6,576 bases of DNA from an uncultured Oscillospiraceae bacterium (GTDB lineage: Bacteria; Bacillota; Clostridia; Oscillospirales; Oscillospiraceae). The notes beneath the pieces were generated by a model. It did not search any database. It was not told the DNA's origin and saw only the letters and a program-made list of their open reading frames with translations. Shown piece by piece: positions 6,020-6,576 of the stretch. The translations under genes and the position numbers were made by a program. Each line of letters begins with the position of its first letter. Positions within the stretch are counted from its first letter, which is position 1. The stretch lies in the NCBI GenBank assembly GCA_934630555.1, contig CAKTXB010000111.1:1-6576 (forward strand). Direction: 5' to 3'.

Positions 6020-6327
6020 AACGCCGCCTCGATCTCGCGCCGCAGCGCTTCCTTCTCGCGATAGCCCACCAGCCGCGCGCGCACCTTGCCGTCTTGAATG
6101 ACCAGCAGTGTCGGGATGCTTTCAATGCCCGCGCTCATGGCAAGCTCGCGCTCATCGTCCACATTCACCTTGCAGAACGTCACCTCCGGCATCTCCGCCG
6201 CCAGCGCCTGCACCACCGGCGCCAGCATCTGGCACGGCCCGCACCACGTGGCCCAGAAGTCTATGACCACCGGCTTTGCGCTTTGCAGCACATCCTGTTC
6301 AAACGTTTCTTTTGTAAGCTCCTTCAT
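6016..6327 (-). CDS. trxA: Thioredoxin
   Basis: A 103-residue cytoplasmic dithiol-disulfide oxidoreductase, normal length for the family. It has the WCGPC active site (W28, C29, C32), the buried aspartate in VIDFWA (D23) and the cis-proline loop SIPT (P72), and continues to the end of the fold. An additional cysteine is at position 52. The ATG at 6325-6327 is chosen because AGGAGG lies 9 nt upstream; the ATG two codons earlier is only 3 nt from that site. The stop TGA overlaps the ATG of the FTR-like gene by 4 nt, forming a two-gene unit in which the partner probably reduces this thioredoxin from ferredoxin. The last sense codon is TTA, a rare choice in this GC-rich setting that creates the TTATGA junction. 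Confidence 0.95.
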   Translation of the reverse strand: MKELTKETFEQDVLQSAKPVVIDFWATWCGPCQMLAPVVQALAAEMPEVTFCKVNVDDERELAMSAGIESIPTLLVIQDGKVRARLVGYREKEALRREIEAAL

Positions 6328-6336
6328 ATCCATCGG

Positions 6337-6342
6337 CCTCCT
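6337..6342 (-). promoter_or_regulatory. Ribosome binding site deciding the thioredoxin start
   Basis: A perfect AGGAGG on the minus strand. It is 9 nt from the ATG at 6327 but only 3 nt from the in-frame ATG at 6333, which favours the shorter protein. Confidence 0.8.
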
Positions 6343-6354
6343 GCCTTTTTTCTC

Positions 6355-6363
6355 ATCATAGCA
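6355..6363 (-). promoter_or_regulatory. Candidate extended -10 promoter for the thioredoxin/FTR-like pair
   Basis: TGCTATGAT on the minus strand fits an extended -10 (TG-n-TATAAT-like) and would start transcription about 20 nt before the thioredoxin ATG. No good -35 is seen 17 nt upstream (GCCCAA). A TATCAT at 6386-6391 is an alternative. Confidence 0.35.
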
Positions 6364-6414
6364 TATTCTGTGCCGCTTTGGGCATATGATACAGAAATTT
6401 AACAAATTCCGTCC

Positions 6415-6444
6415 AAAAAGCGGCAGACGCATAGCGTCTGCCGC
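6415..6444 (-). terminator. Intrinsic terminator upstream of the thioredoxin gene
   Basis: On the minus strand GCGGCAGACGC and GCGTCTGCCGC (6420-6430 with 6434-6444) form a perfect 11-bp stem with a 3-nt loop, followed by TTTTT (6415-6419). It would end a minus-strand transcript entering from beyond the right edge, before the thioredoxin promoter. It directly adjoins the end of repeat copy B. Confidence 0.85.
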
Positions 6445-6532
6445 AGTCTGTCAAAAAAGCCTCGCAGAGTTCGCGCCCGCAGGCGCGAAAAAAATCCATA
6501 TCATTTTCGGCGGCGTGTACGTCGCCGAAAAT
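6444..6532 (-). repeat. Structured intergenic repeat, copy B
   Basis: Inverted relative to copy A at 2253-2341. In minus-strand order it has a hairpin (13-bp stem, arms 6520-6532 and 6503-6515, loop 6516-6519; one position is G-T when read as plus), the AAATGAT linker, a T7 run, a perfect 8-bp hairpin (TTCGCGCC/GGCGCGAA at 6470-6489) and CTCTGCGAGGC, T6, GACAGACTG. The first hairpin differs from copy A in sequence and length but stays paired. Like copy A, it reads in the same direction as the genes around it. Confidence 0.85.
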
Positions 6533-6535
6533 ACT

Positions 6536-6574
6536 TTACGTCATGCAAGTTGCGTGAGCCTCCAAGAGCACAAG
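6536..6574 (-). CDS. Possible 3' end of a minus-strand gene running in from the right edge
   Basis: One minus-strand frame reads LVLLEAHATCMT and ends at TAA (6536-6538), just before the first hairpin of repeat copy B. The other two frames also close within the next 60 nt or so, so the choice rests mainly on position: copy A likewise begins just after a stop codon, and a terminator follows copy B. Only twelve codons are visible and no family can be named. Confidence 0.25.
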   Translation of the reverse strand, partial: LVLLEAHATCMT

Positions 6575-6576
6575 CT

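Noticed and set aside
6328..6432. N-terminal extension of thioredoxin to an ATG at 6432
   Set aside because: It would translate through the terminator hairpin and promoter region, and the extra residues are not part of a thioredoxin. The AGGAGG at 6337-6342 sets the start at 6327.

Overview
The window looks like chromosomal DNA from a GC-rich member of the Clostridia, most likely an Oscillospiraceae-type gut anaerobe. This is inferred from the gene set: a SAM-I riboswitch ahead of metK, an S-layer-homology (SLH) surface protein, sigma-A-like promoters, strong AGGAGG ribosome binding sites and a small ferredoxin-thioredoxin-reductase-like protein. No species can be named from the sequence alone.

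Layout. Positions 1-1036 (minus) hold most of metK, cut by the window edge. Its leader (1045-1250) holds a consensus promoter, a SAM-I riboswitch aptamer and an intrinsic terminator. Divergent to it, 1367-2239 (plus) encodes a membrane protein with a rhomboid/derlin-like fold, no catalytic histidine in the expected helix, and a C-terminal zinc ribbon. A structured intergenic repeat (2253-2341) follows, then a tRNA-Leu(UAA) gene with its own promoter and terminator (2385-2547). Converging on it is a 1014-residue secreted SLH protein (2642-5686, minus), built from a signal peptide, Ig-like domains, a cysteine cluster, three copies of a 110-125 residue module and three SLH domains. Upstream of that, on the same strand, are a thioredoxin gene (6016-6327) and a 65-residue ferredoxin-thioredoxin-reductase catalytic-subunit-like gene (5822-6019), joined by an ATGA overlap. 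At the right edge (6415-6532) are a terminator hairpin and a second, inverted copy of the intergenic repeat.

How the parts relate. MetK makes S-adenosylmethionine and its riboswitch closes the feedback loop. The thioredoxin/FTR-like pair is probably a small dithiol redox module fed by ferredoxin. The SLH protein is a cell-envelope structural or adhesive protein. These units look independent apart from the thioredoxin/FTR pair.

The most interesting unexplained feature is the repeat. Its two copies share 66 of 72 aligned columns over the core. Each also has a flanking hairpin whose sequence differs while its pairing is kept. Both copies are oriented with the flanking genes, and the first lies just downstream of a stop codon; the second does so too if a reading frame at the window edge is real. 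No complete novel system such as a defence island, CRISPR array or mobile element is visible.
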